Numbered from the stretch's first letter, positions 7,601 to 16,550 are shown. The stretch: DNA of 23,789 nucleotides from CAZPMC01 sp964587755 (GCA_964587755.1 CAZPMC010000037.1:1-23789), one strand, 5' to 3'. The notes: generated from the sequence alone by a model not told the origin. Made by a program: numbers and translations.

Positions 7601-8695
7601 TTACGGATCATCCTTATCTTTTCCTTGAATATTCGTCTCACTGTTTGAGGGATTATTTTTGGTGACGTCTTTAGACGAATCATTTGCTTTAGCAGCTTCC
7701 GTAGCAGTAACCATTTTTTGATTTGCATAGCCTGATACTTTCTTCGTATCTACTTCTACAAACTTTCCTGAGCCCTTAAAGCTTTCAGCCATTATTTTCC
7801 TGGAAGCAGGGACATCGCATAAATAATACCAGGGACTTGCTCCATATTCTTTTCCTGGCATTGATATAAAGGTTACATTTTCGATTTTAAACTTACTAAC
7901 GTAACCAGTCATTTTAACAATTTCACTTAAGGTAAAATTAGTGTCAACACTTTCAAATGCTACATTTATTATGCTGTTTAGCTTGGGAAGGTACTGAATG
8001 CTCAATTTTTGCCTCATCAGTTCCTTTAAAAAGTTTTGCTGTGCCTCAGTTCTTTTTATATCACTACCGTCATAATACTTTCTAATCTCTTTTGTCCATT
8101 TATTTGGTTTACGGAATCTGACAAATTGTTCTGCCTTTGCTCCATCTAAAATCTGCTGACCCTTTTTTAGATGAATATGAAGGTTCTGTGTAGGATCATC
8201 ATAATCCATATCAGCAGGTATGTAATAGTCAATGCCTCCCAGCAGATCGATTATTTTAACGAAAGCATTGGTATCAATGAAAACATAGTATTTAATATTA
8301 ACATCCAGAAGCTCTGAAACGGTTTTTACAGCTAAATTGACACCACCGTGGGGATATGCAAAATTAATTTTATGTGCTTTATTACCAATAGTAACCTTTG
8401 TATCCCGGGGAATTGACATAATATTTATTTTAACTGTAGAAGGGTCAAAATTAACAAGCATCATGGAGTCAGAATTATGGCTAACTTTATCCCCGCCGAG
8501 TAAAAGGACATTAAAAGGCTCTTTGCTTTGTATAAAAGGTTCAAAAAGCTCATTAAAAGAATTGCTTGAATCTGAGGATGCAGTAACTGTGTCCGTGTAA
8601 TGATTGTTTGTATAATAAAGAATACCGGCGCCGCTGCAAAGCAAAACAGCCAGTACTACTAATGTTAAATTGAAACTGAACTTGCGAAAATTCAT
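7601..8695 (-). CDS. LytR-CpsA-Psr (LCP) family cell-wall glycopolymer transferase
   Basis: A 364-residue membrane-anchored protein. Residues 1-8 are cytoplasmic and basic, residues 9-28 form one transmembrane anchor, and the rest is extracytoplasmic. The LCP domain spans about 60-230: FNVLLLGGD at its start, SDSMMLV (Asp76), SIPRDT (Arg97, Asp98), KINFAYPHGG, LLGGIDYYIP, and the C-terminal VRFRKPN and KRTEAQQ (Arg215). LCP enzymes transfer undecaprenyl-linked glycopolymers such as teichoic acid or capsule onto peptidoglycan or protein; the conserved Arg and Asp residues bind the pyrophosphate. The last 55 residues are a Lys, Asp, Asn and Ser-rich tail. It lies 114 bases downstream of the recombinase gene in the same direction but has a candidate promoter of its own. 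The acceptor polymer cannot be inferred from the neighbourhood. Confidence 0.9.
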   Translation of the reverse strand: MNFRKFSFNLTLVVLAVLLCSGAGILYYTNNHYTDTVTASSDSSNSFNELFEPFIQSKEPFNVLLLGGDKVSHNSDSMMLVNFDPSTVKINIMSIPRDTKVTIGNKAHKINFAYPHGGVNLAVKTVSELLDVNIKYYVFIDTNAFVKIIDLLGGIDYYIPADMDYDDPTQNLHIHLKKGQQILDGAKAEQFVRFRKPNKWTKEIRKYYDGSDIKRTEAQQNFLKELMRQKLSIQYLPKLNSIINVAFESVDTNFTLSEIVKMTGYVSKFKIENVTFISMPGKEYGASPWYYLCDVPASRKIMAESFKGSGKFVEVDTKKVSGYANQKMVTATEAAKANDSSKDVTKNNPSNSETNIQGKDKDDP

Positions 8696-8769
8696 GTGAG
8701 ACCCCTTTTAATAATATTACATAATACATAATACATATTGACTATAATTCAATCAAAATGTTCCTAACC

Positions 8770-8798
8770 ATTATAATGATTTTTAATCGCAAAGTAAA
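8770..8798 (-). promoter_or_regulatory. Candidate promoter of the LCP gene
   Basis: Minus-strand TATAAT (8770-8775) is preceded at 17 bases by TTTACT (8793-8798), a partial -35 match. It lies between the recombinase stop and the LCP start, leaving an approximately 70-base leader that contains three near-identical TACATAA heptamers (8718-8738). Confidence 0.45.
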
Positions 8799-8809
8799 CA
8801 CCGCTTTAA

Positions 8810-9790
8810 TTAATTTCTGCTGAAGTCGGACAAAGGGTTGCTATTGACTGCATCTCTAAGCTGGCTGCTATCAAGATGAGTATAGATTTGTGTTGTGGAA
8901 ATACTTTCGTGCCCAAGGAGCTCCTGCAAGGCTCTGATATCAACATTGCCGTATTTGTACATCAAAGTCGCAGCAGTATGTCTTAATTTGTGAGTAGAAT
9001 ATCTCTCTGGATCAAGTCCGGAAGCCTTAATGTATTTTTTTACGATTTTTTGAACCGATTCTTTACTTATCCGCTGTTTGCGGTTACTTAAAAACAGAGC
9101 ATTCTTATCCTTGACTCCATCTCGTGGCCGTTCATTATTCATATAGTCTTGAATAGCTTCAATACAGGCATTATTAAGAGGAATACTGCGTTCCTTACCG
9201 CCTTTACCGATAACAGACAGGGTAGAGCCATTTTTTATGTTTGAAATATTTATTCCAACTAATTCAGACAACCTAAGTCCACAATTCAAAAATATGGTAA
9301 TTATTGCATAATCTCTTTTTGAAAAATTGCCCTCAACGGAATTCAGAAGCCGTTTGCTTTCTTCAACATTCAGATACCTAGGAAGCCGCTTTAAAATCTT
9401 GGGGGAGTCCAATTCAGCCGCAGGGTTATGGTCTAAAAGCCTGGTTTTAATTGTATGATACTTAAAAAACGATTTTAAAGCTGCAACTTTTCTGGCGCGT
9501 GCGTAGGAGGAATTATCACGTTCATTGCTGACAAAGGACATAAAAGCATAAAGATCACTTAATGTAATGGATTTAATGAAGCCATTATCAATATCTGCGA
9601 TTTGTATATCATCAAACTTAACATCTTTTTTTACAATATTCTTATAAACTTTCATAAAACGAAGGAACAGTCTGAGATCATAAAAGTAAACTTGAACAGT
9701 ATTTGCAGATTTTCCTTTGATTGTTTGCATGTATATCAAAAAATCTTTAAGAACAGGTGGCATCTCGTAATCATTAATATTTTTTTTCAT
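8810..9790 (-). CDS. Tyrosine recombinase, XerC/XerD-like
   Basis: A 326-residue site-specific recombinase. An N-terminal SAM-like core-binding domain (about 12-115) is followed by the catalytic domain with the full set of residues: Arg173 in NCGLRLSELVG, Lys197 in GKGGKERSIP, His267 and Arg270 in THKLRHTAAT, His294 in LLGHES and nucleophile Tyr303 in TQIYTH. Length and motif sequences are closer to Xer proteins than to large phage integrases, but N-terminal similarity cannot separate a chromosome-dimer resolvase from a dedicated element recombinase. The ribosome binding site is GAGGT. No phage or conjugation genes adjoin. It has a promoter at 9823-9851 and a striking palindrome beyond it at 9869-9896 that could be its target or an operator. 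Confidence 0.88.
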   Translation of the reverse strand: MKKNINDYEMPPVLKDFLIYMQTIKGKSANTVQVYFYDLRLFLRFMKVYKNIVKKDVKFDDIQIADIDNGFIKSITLSDLYAFMSFVSNERDNSSYARARKVAALKSFFKYHTIKTRLLDHNPAAELDSPKILKRLPRYLNVEESKRLLNSVEGNFSKRDYAIITIFLNCGLRLSELVGINISNIKNGSTLSVIGKGGKERSIPLNNACIEAIQDYMNNERPRDGVKDKNALFLSNRKQRISKESVQKIVKKYIKASGLDPERYSTHKLRHTAATLMYKYGNVDIRALQELLGHESISTTQIYTHLDSSQLRDAVNSNPLSDFSRN

Positions 9791-9822
9791 ATGTAAAACC
9801 TCACAAGCCAGTATATAATAAT

Positions 9823-9851
9823 ATAATATACTAATTGCAGACTTTTTACAA
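9823..9851 (-). promoter_or_regulatory. Promoter of the tyrosine recombinase gene
   Basis: On the minus strand TTGTAA (9846-9851), a 17-base spacer and TATTAT (9823-9828) precede the recombinase ATG by 33 bases. The -10 lies inside a longer AT-rich imperfect palindrome bounded by AGTATA and TATACT. Confidence 0.5.
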
Positions 9852-9868
9852 GATTTCTCCCCCTCCGT

Positions 9869-9896
9869 ATTACGCGAAATTTATATTTCGCGTAAT
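9869..9896. repeat. Perfect 28-bp palindrome upstream of the recombinase
   Basis: ATTACGCGAAAT (9869-9880) and ATTTCGCGTAAT (9885-9896) are exact reverse complements separated by TTAT. Viewed as 11-bp arms around a 6-bp centre (TTTATA) it has the length and geometry of Xer/dif-type core sites. It lies 17 bases beyond the -35 of the recombinase gene. No U-rich tail follows the stem on either strand, so it is not an obvious terminator. Recombination site or regulator-binding site are the two readings. Confidence 0.75.
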
Positions 9897-9960
9897 TAAT
9901 ATAATTTTATTCAGTCCTCTCTCCTAAATCTATCTTAATATTTTTTCGCTTTATATTTTG

Positions 9961-10008
9961 ACAAATAAAAATGAAGCCCGGAGATGATTTTATAATTCAT
10001 CCCCGGGC
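9961..10008 (-). terminator. Terminator of the modular cohesin-dockerin gene
   Basis: Reading the minus strand, a 12-bp stem (10008-9997 with 9987-9976; GCCCGGGGATGA pairing with TCATCTCCGGGC, one G-U pair) around a 9-base loop is followed by TTCATTTTTATTTG. It starts about 47 bases after the stop codon at 10056. Confidence 0.85.
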
Positions 10009-10055
10009 CTCCTTCAGTTAAGTATCAGATTGTCAGACATCAGGCTTATTTAAGT

Positions 10056-13000
10056 TTATAATAATATTTTCAGTGCTACATATGCCAGGTCAAGTATGTC
10101 TATCTTTCCGTCGTTATTGAAGTCGCATGCTTTTGCATCAGCCCAGTTATCTGAAGATGTATTGCTGCCGAAGTAGTAAGCTACTATAGCCAAATCGCCT
10201 ATATTTATCTGTCCGTTATTATTTACGTCACCTATATCATGAGTCCGTCTCTTGGCTAGGAACTCATCTACAGCAGCATTCAGAGTAGATACAGCTTCAT
10301 CAATTTCTTCCTGGGTTACTTCCGGATCGCTATAGACAGCATTTGCAGCTTCTATCGCGCTATGGAGTATTGCTTTAGAACCGACAGGATACTGTCCGGC
10401 TCTGTCACCTTCTACAGCCGCGTCATATACACCCTGAGCATTGTTAATAGCTTCTTCGAGAGCCGTTTTGTCTATTCCCTTTTCTATTGCTATCTCATGG
10501 CTATATGTTCCTGCGTCAAGGACACTACCGTCTTTCTTGCCCAATTCTGCATTACTTACAGAAATAGTTCCTGTGGTATCCTCTATCCCCTCTTTTACTT
10601 TGAAGGTAATATTTAACAATCTCTCGTATTCGCCGCCGATGCCTTCTGTACTTGCAATTATGAATCTGATTAACCCGTCTGTTTCATCTTTGTATTCTAC
10701 TATTTCTATTGAGTCATTTGCCACTTCTGCTTCTACGAACTCAAATTTGGAACTGTCAAAGCTTACACTAATATCTTCGCCATAAATGTCTTCTGTCAGA
10801 TTTGCCAGGTCAATATTAAGAGTGAATTCCTCTTCGGGTTTGACTGAGTCAGCGCCTGTTATCAAAACCGACAGAACATCTGTTTTCGCTGTGACAGTGA
10901 CAATTGCCTGAGCTTTTAGAGATGTGCCTTGAACAGTACCTTCAACTGTGAAGGTGCCTTCGCTTGCATATTGAATTTCGTCAATGCTGTCCCATGTTAC
11001 ATTAACTGTTTTTTCAATGCCACTATTGTATCTTGCAACCACAGTTGGCGGAAGAACTGGTGCTGTCCCTGCCTCTGTTACCACATTTACCGGCTCAATA
11101 GAAACTATTTGCTCCGCGCCTGAGAAGATGACGTTAACAGTAAGCGTAGTTTCAACTGTTTCTTCGCCTTTTTGCACCGTACCCTTTACTGTGTAAGCAC
11201 CTGCTATATTATAATCAACTAAAGCTTTATCATCTTCATTCCATACTACAGGCACTACCGTATTTGTACGTCCTCCGTTATTGTAGCTGACATCAGCAAA
11301 TTCCGGATAAACTGGAGGTACTCCTAAGGCGGTAGATATGCTCATAGGCCACACATCGGTGATTTGAGCAACATCTGCGTCTGTTCTCACATAAATATGA
11401 GCCTTTACAAGTGTTCCCAAAGTTGTTCCGGCAACAATAAATGTTGCTTCCTCTGCTACATCCGTTTCATCTATAATGTCCCACTGGACCGGGAATGACA
11501 TCACGGCGCCCGTCTCAAAGGTGACCGGTACGGTATCAGGAAGCTGTGGAATAACGCCTATGGGTGTCATAATGTGATAATCCTGTATTGAATCAATTAC
11601 AGGTCCGTAAACCTTCCATCGTAATATTCCTGTGCCGGGCTGATTGTTGGTTATTGAGTTAATATAAACCCTGAGATATTTTGTGCTGATTGCAGCAAAT
11701 TTTAAGTTATTGTATCTGTTTTTGGCAACACTTCCTGAGTATGGTGTAGACGGGTCAATATCAACATTTCGCCACGTGAGGCCATCATCAGAATACTGAA
11801 TGGACCAGTTGCTGGGAACTCTCGTTCCACCGTTGTCATCGTACCAGTAAATATCGCAGGAGTTTATATATACAGGCTTATCCCATGTGTATTGGAACCA
11901 TGCGGGAGCTCTATTGTCCCAGTTGCCCCAGCCTTTGCCAGTTCCGGGAGACGATGATGACGGTTCGAAGGATTCGTTATTCGGCCCGTTGACATTTTCC
12001 CAACCTGCAGTATAGCTTGCGCTTGTTGTTGCAGAAGGTGCAACATCTGCTGCTGCTTTTCTGACCAATGTTACATTCAAAATAAACTCATCTGCGTATT
12101 CACTGTCTGAGGCACTGAATTTAACCACATATTCCCCTTCTGTATCAGCGATAAGCTTAGCGTTCATTTTATCGCTGTCCTCTATAACGCTGTATGCTCC
12201 TTCAGGCTCTGAAAGTACAGTCCAGTTAAATATAGGTGTTTTATCTTCAGGAAGCCCATCGTCTGTATAAATCCCTTTAAGCTCAGCAGTCAGGTTTCCT
12301 GTAGCGCCTATAACAGCAGAAACTTCTGATGGAGGCTGATTTACAACCGGTTCAGCTGTGAGAGGTGAATTGAATACCTGTACCTCTGAAATAGCTACAG
12401 GATGATCGCCGTTTTTAATAACAGTGATTCTGATGGCATCTGAAGTAACTGTGTCAAACAGTGCATCATTGAAGTTTGCTACCGGGAGTAAAGGTGTTTT
12501 GTTGTTGTTCTTGACAAAATGCCACTCCCCGTCCTTTAAGTATTCAATTGTATACCTTACTGGCTCCGCATATCCTTTTCCGGCTGTTCCGTTGCCGAAG
12601 CCGTCCCTGTCATTATAGAAGAATATTTTTACATTATTGAAGGTCTGAGGTGACGGGTAGGTTATTTTTAACCAGTCTGTTTCATTAGGTGAGGCGTTAT
12701 TTCCCCAGAAGGGCTGGCCTACAGTTGTCCCGTCAATAGCAGCTGCAGGTGATGGCGGCTCTTCATTAACAGCCTTTGATGTAGAATCTGTTCCGTCTGC
12801 CCTGTGCTTTTCAAACCAGGAAGCAGCTCTCGCAGTGGCTGTAAAAGAGGCTTCTGCAACAGTACCAGGAAGCTGGGCAAGATTGTTTCTGTTTGTAAGA
12901 TCCAGTTCCAGGTCAATACCGGCTTTTTTGAAGTTTTCAACGACTTTGGGATTGATGTCGTTCTTCAGATCTATCTCATTAACGCTCGGAACTTCCTGTG

Positions 13001-15578
13001 TTCCGTCATCCTTTAGATAAATAACATCATCTGCGTCAACTGTTACACCGTCAACTGTAAGCTGTCCAGTTTCTGTATCGTAAAGAATTTTTGCCAAATG
13101 ATCAACAGTAAATATCAACTCTCCGTCAATATACAGCGAATAGCCCTGTGGCGCTTCGTATGAAGGTTCTTCATTTTCCGGGTCGTCCCATACGATTGAT
13201 AAATCTTTTCCGTGATATCGTAGGTTATTGACCATAAAATGATCATATTTGAAATCTTCTGCATTTGGCAAATCCATGTTGACAGGATTGAAGTCTATGG
13301 GAGCAAGCTCTATAATATGGTCTGCTCTTGGCCTTAATCCCGCCATATCCTCAATGAAGATATAGTTGAAGTTGCCTAAAGTATCGTGGTAAATTCCCGA
13401 ACGGTTGTATGACTTGGTGTTGGGATTATAGTTGTAGAAATACTCATTGTTATTCGGGTAAAGCGTATTTCCAGCACCATTAACAGCAGGGAATACTTCA
13501 TACGCCTGCCAGGCGGTAAGCATTGACATCATCTCTGGTGTGACATACTGGTGTCCAGGGTCATAATATCTCAAAGCGGCTTCATAGGCTCTTGCCTGTA
13601 GTGTAAAGTTGATATTTGAGAAGTTATTTGAGCCGGAGCCGTAACTTGCAACGTCTGCCTGATTTGCTGTATAGCATGGGAATATTGGATATTCATCTGC
13701 ATACAAGAAATATTCAAAAGCATCAACATACTTTTCCAGTGACTCTGGGTCTTTTGGTACTAAATTGGTAGAAAAGAAATTGTAATGGTTGTTTGTCTTT
13801 CCAGGAATAAGATTTGGTTTGTCAGGATCATTCCCCACGAAGGAACCACCTGGCGACACCGCATAGCTTTGGAAGGTTTTATTGTTGTCGGACCATAAAA
13901 TATCCAATGCATCCTGCTGAATCTTGCTTGCCAATTCAGACAGTTCCTGTGCTTTAGTGGTGTTGCCCAATAATTCATAAAGCTCTGCGGCTGAGGCTGC
14001 AGCTGCATATACATATGCGCTCTCCGGCCGGATTTTCCATGTGCCTGCGCCTCTAAATGACATGTCTAATGCATCTGCATCGTTTCCGGTCATATAGCCA
14101 TTTCTGTAAGCTATCAAATATGCGTTTCCATAGTTGTTATCGGCATCATTAGGACGCCCTGCTATAGGCAAGTGCTGTCCGTAATGCAGTAGCTGCCCCT
14201 TTGCGTCATGTTCAAAGTAGTAAGCGAAGGCTTCTGCTATTGCCGGATCTCCTCCATGAACCTTATAAGCTTCGAGACCTGCCTGGGCTATGTATTGGCC
14301 GTAATGATTGTTCCAGTTTGCAATTTTGCCAGGGTTGTCAAGAAAAGCACTGCTCATGGAAGCATTCCCTATGTTTAGAAGTGTTCCGTATGGCAGGTAA
14401 GCACTGCGCATCCATTTTGTATCCTGCAGTCTCATGCACTCTGTAAGAACGATTGCATTATTGTACCCCAATACTCCCTCCATTGTATCAGGATATTGGA
14501 AATCATAGCCGGGTATGGAGGCATCAAATGTGTTGAACTGCTCAAGCCACCATCTATACTCGATAGCTTTTTGCACTGCTTTATTCGGAATATCAATAAA
14601 AGGAATAGTGTCAGCATACCAATTGTGGTATTGCTGGACATGTGTCTTAAAAGCATCATCGGAAGACTTTTCAGCATAGCTCAGATAGTCTGCCGTTGAC
14701 TCAGGAAGCTCTTTTGTTGTAATGCCCATGACAACCTTAAGCTGAGCCTTCCCACCTGCCGGAATAGAAATTGTCGGTGTAACGAGATTATTATTCTCAA
14801 TTGTGCAAGGCTGACCGTTAAGATCAGCGGTAATCCTTGGATATAAAGTTGTCAGATTTGCGCGGACTGATTTAACCCCTGTAAACTCAGGCTGACCGTT
14901 TGGCAGCTGAGACGGAGTATTGCAGGAAGATGCGGAAACAGTAAAGTTAATATTCCCTACTTCCTCCTCCCCAATATTTTTAATGTCTAAAACAACTATT
15001 GCAACGTTATTGAATGTGATAAATTTTTTCGCAATGATTTCTACACTGCTGTAATCAGCGTTGTTTGTAGTATAACGGCTGGTCCAGTGAGTTGGATTAT
15101 TGTTTCTTGATGATGATTGCTCATTAAACGTGACGCTTTGACTGCCGTTGCGGAAGACTATAACGTTTAGCGGATTAAAGTTATTGGCTTGATCAAGCCA
15201 ATAAATGTTATTGCTCCAGCCTAAGCCGGTAGGCACTGAACTTTGACTCGAAAAAATAGAACGGCCTCGGGTTAGTACGCTATTGCCGTCGCCAGAGCTG
15301 TTTCCAGGTCTATTTAGCACACGGTCAATGTAGTAAGAGGTGCCGTCACCTGTTTGCGCATCTTTTTGATAGATGGCATCTCTGATACTTGTAGTAGGAT
15401 CAAGCGGCACATTGGGGTCTAATACTTCGGGATCGAGGTTAATAAATGACGGCCATCCGATATCAATAGCCCGGCCTGTTTTTGCAACAGATGCAAAAGG
15501 TATTGATAAAACCATTGTAGCTAATATGGCTGCCGTCATAAACATGGGTAAAATTCTTTGTATCAACCTTTTTTTCAC
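10056..15578 (-). CDS. Secreted modular glycoside hydrolase-like protein with discoidin, Ig-like, cohesin, FIVAR and dockerin modules
   Basis: An 1840-residue extracellular protein starting at GTG, supported by AAGGAG seven bases upstream. Residues 1-32 are a signal peptide (cleavage after ASVA). A beta-rich N-terminal region (about 40-300) leads into an Ala/Tyr/Trp-rich helical region (about 310-750), best read as an (alpha/alpha)6 glycosidase of the GH63/mannosylglycerate-hydrolase-like type; I could not assign a family or catalytic acids with certainty. Then come discoidin-like (F5/8C) modules at about 905-1070 and 1180-1325, an Ig/PKD-like module (1077-1172), Ig-like modules at about 1335-1397, 1405-1485 and 1490-1563, a cohesin (about 1567-1698), a FIVAR helical repeat (about 1701-1777) and a dockerin (1781-1840) with calcium loops Asp1784-Asp1795 and Asp1819-Asp1830. 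Cohesin and dockerin on one chain suggest assembly with partner enzymes. It probably attacks complex glycans; the substrate is unknown. Confidence 0.85.
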   Translation of the reverse strand: MKKRLIQRILPMFMTAAILATMVLSIPFASVAKTGRAIDIGWPSFINLDPEVLDPNVPLDPTTSIRDAIYQKDAQTGDGTSYYIDRVLNRPGNSSGDGNSVLTRGRSIFSSQSSVPTGLGWSNNIYWLDQANNFNPLNVIVFRNGSQSVTFNEQSSSRNNNPTHWTSRYTTNNADYSSVEIIAKKFITFNNVAIVVLDIKNIGEEEVGNINFTVSASSCNTPSQLPNGQPEFTGVKSVRANLTTLYPRITADLNGQPCTIENNNLVTPTISIPAGGKAQLKVVMGITTKELPESTADYLSYAEKSSDDAFKTHVQQYHNWYADTIPFIDIPNKAVQKAIEYRWWLEQFNTFDASIPGYDFQYPDTMEGVLGYNNAIVLTECMRLQDTKWMRSAYLPYGTLLNIGNASMSSAFLDNPGKIANWNNHYGQYIAQAGLEAYKVHGGDPAIAEAFAYYFEHDAKGQLLHYGQHLPIAGRPNDADNNYGNAYLIAYRNGYMTGNDADALDMSFRGAGTWKIRPESAYVYAAAASAAELYELLGNTTKAQELSELASKIQQDALDILWSDNNKTFQSYAVSPGGSFVGNDPDKPNLIPGKTNNHYNFFSTNLVPKDPESLEKYVDAFEYFLYADEYPIFPCYTANQADVASYGSGSNNFSNINFTLQARAYEAALRYYDPGHQYVTPEMMSMLTAWQAYEVFPAVNGAGNTLYPNNNEYFYNYNPNTKSYNRSGIYHDTLGNFNYIFIEDMAGLRPRADHIIELAPIDFNPVNMDLPNAEDFKYDHFMVNNLRYHGKDLSIVWDDPENEEPSYEAPQGYSLYIDGELIFTVDHLAKILYDTETGQLTVDGVTVDADDVIYLKDDGTQEVPSVNEIDLKNDINPKVVENFKKAGIDLELDLTNRNNLAQLPGTVAEASFTATARAASWFEKHRADGTDSTSKAVNEEPPSPAAAIDGTTVGQPFWGNNASPNETDWLKITYPSPQTFNNVKIFFYNDRDGFGNGTAGKGYAEPVRYTIEYLKDGEWHFVKNNNKTPLLPVANFNDALFDTVTSDAIRITVIKNGDHPVAISEVQVFNSPLTAEPVVNQPPSEVSAVIGATGNLTAELKGIYTDDGLPEDKTPIFNWTVLSEPEGAYSVIEDSDKMNAKLIADTEGEYVVKFSASDSEYADEFILNVTLVRKAAADVAPSATTSASYTAGWENVNGPNNESFEPSSSSPGTGKGWGNWDNRAPAWFQYTWDKPVYINSCDIYWYDDNGGTRVPSNWSIQYSDDGLTWRNVDIDPSTPYSGSVAKNRYNNLKFAAISTKYLRVYINSITNNQPGTGILRWKVYGPVIDSIQDYHIMTPIGVIPQLPDTVPVTFETGAVMSFPVQWDIIDETDVAEEATFIVAGTTLGTLVKAHIYVRTDADVAQITDVWPMSISTALGVPPVYPEFADVSYNNGGRTNTVVPVVWNEDDKALVDYNIAGAYTVKGTVQKGEETVETTLTVNVIFSGAEQIVSIEPVNVVTEAGTAPVLPPTVVARYNSGIEKTVNVTWDSIDEIQYASEGTFTVEGTVQGTSLKAQAIVTVTAKTDVLSVLITGADSVKPEEEFTLNIDLANLTEDIYGEDISVSFDSSKFEFVEAEVANDSIEIVEYKDETDGLIRFIIASTEGIGGEYERLLNITFKVKEGIEDTTGTISVSNAELGKKDGSVLDAGTYSHEIAIEKGIDKTALEEAINNAQGVYDAAVEGDRAGQYPVGSKAILHSAIEAANAVYSDPEVTQEEIDEAVSTLNAAVDEFLAKRRTHDIGDVNNNGQINIGDLAIVAYYFGSNTSSDNWADAKACDFNNDGKIDILDLAYVALKILL

Positions 15579-15591
15579 ACTATCACTCCTT

Positions 15592-15638
15592 AATTATGGA
15601 ATTTTATACTATAAATAAATTATCATATTTCCATAATT
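15592..15638. promoter_or_regulatory. Promoter of the modular enzyme flanked by an inverted repeat
   Basis: AATTATGGAA (15592-15601) and TTCCATAATT (15629-15638) are exact 10-bp inverted repeats 27 bases apart. On the minus strand a candidate promoter lies within: TTATGG (15631-15636), 17 bases, TATAGT (15608-15613). One arm therefore covers the -35 and the other lies in the early transcribed region just before the ribosome binding site. This arrangement suits a repressor operator; alternatively the arms could pair in a leader hairpin. The promoter match itself is weak. Confidence 0.4.
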
Positions 15639-15738
15639 TAGGGGCATGCTTATAAATTTAATATTTTGCTTTGCTATAAACTTACATTTTAAATAAATTT
15701 TTAACGAAAGTGTAAGGTATTTTTCAACTTTAAAAAAC

Positions 15739-15774
15739 AAAAAGAGATTAAATGTATGATTTTAATCTCTTTTT
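15739..15774. terminator. Terminator of the GntR-family gene (works on either strand)
   Basis: A 14-bp perfect stem, AAAAAGAGATTAAA (15739-15752) with TTTAATCTCTTTTT (15761-15774), encloses 8 bases. On the minus strand the stem ends in a T run followed by GTTTTTT, so it terminates gntR transcription and isolates the downstream modular-enzyme promoter. Confidence 0.85.
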
Positions 15775-15809
15775 TGCACATATATTGTTTTATATTATTT
15801 CCTCAAAAA

Positions 15810-16550
15810 TTATTTTGAGTTTTCAAAAATCAGCAAACATTTATCGGCTCTATACTTTGCTATAACAAATTCCACAGGCTGACCGATTTTTGAGTAAAGC
15901 AAATTCTCAACCTTTATAAGAGGATGACCTGTTTGAACTTGGAGATGCTGAGCCTCTGTCTGTTCGGTATAAGCTATTTCCAGTGAGCTCTTTGTTTTGA
16001 CAGGTAAAAGCGGATATTTCCCAAGCAATATTTCATGGGACGGTTTGCCTTCCTTGACATCATTAATTATATCAGGAAAAAGATTCAACGGTATGTACGA
16101 CACATTCAAAGATAAAATATTTTCTTGCTCAATGGTAGAATATTTTATTTCAGCATATTCATAATTCTGTGTAGTATTTTGATTGCCAAATACTTTATCA
16201 ATTTGAGGTGAATGACCGCTCCTGATAGCACGTAATGACAATATGTTGTGCTTACTATGATCCTGGCTATCAAGAATAGAATCTGTAAACCCCGAGAAAT
16301 TTCTTATGTTAATTTTAGTTTTTGCTTTTGTAACAAATGTCCCCTTCCCTTTCCGCTTATACAAATACCCGTTGCTTGTCAGCTCATTAATGGCTTGTCT
16401 GACAGTAGGTCTGCTAATGTCATACATATCGCAAAACTCTTGCTCTGAGGGTATTCTGGTATCACTGGCATATTCGCCGGAATCAATTTTTTGGATAATG
16501 AGATTTTTTAACTGAGAATATAAAGGCACATTGCTGTATTTATTAATCAC
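15810..16550 (-). CDS. GntR-family transcriptional regulator with UTRA domain (HutC/YvoA subfamily)
   Basis: A 246-residue regulator when started at GTG 16550, chosen because GGAGGAG lies 6 bases upstream; the longer frame to 16589 has no ribosome binding site and would add an unusual MCCYAYF leader. Residues about 5-70 are the winged helix-turn-helix (PLYSQLKN, RIPSEQEFCDMYDISRPTVRQAINEL, then GYLYKRKGKGTFV, the wing), quoted in parts: the recognition helix is SRPTVRQAINEL. Residues about 90-235 form a UTRA ligand-binding domain, which in this subfamily senses small molecules, often phosphorylated sugars. It lies upstream of the modular glycosidase gene, separated by a terminator, so it could control that gene, but the operator-like repeats at the two promoters differ in sequence. 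Autoregulation is suggested by the repeat at 16591-16630. Confidence 0.9.
   Translation of the reverse strand: MINKYSNVPLYSQLKNLIIQKIDSGEYASDTRIPSEQEFCDMYDISRPTVRQAINELTSNGYLYKRKGKGTFVTKAKTKINIRNFSGFTDSILDSQDHSKHNILSLRAIRSGHSPQIDKVFGNQNTTQNYEYAEIKYSTIEQENILSLNVSYIPLNLFPDIINDVKEGKPSHEILLGKYPLLPVKTKSSLEIAYTEQTEAQHLQVQTGHPLIKVENLLYSKIGQPVEFVIAKYRADKCLLIFENSK

Noticed and set aside
8718..8738. Three near-identical TACATAA heptamers in the LCP leader
   Set aside because: Short, very AT-rich and without spacing typical of binding sites; probably simple-sequence drift.
9869..9896. Terminator reading of the 28-bp palindrome
   Set aside because: Neither strand has a T run after the stem, and the modular-enzyme gene already has a good terminator at 9961-10008.
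10362..15618. Many open frames of 60-120 codons on the strand opposite the modular enzyme gene
   Set aside because: They are low in coding character, lack ribosome binding sites and mirror the codon pattern of the real gene.
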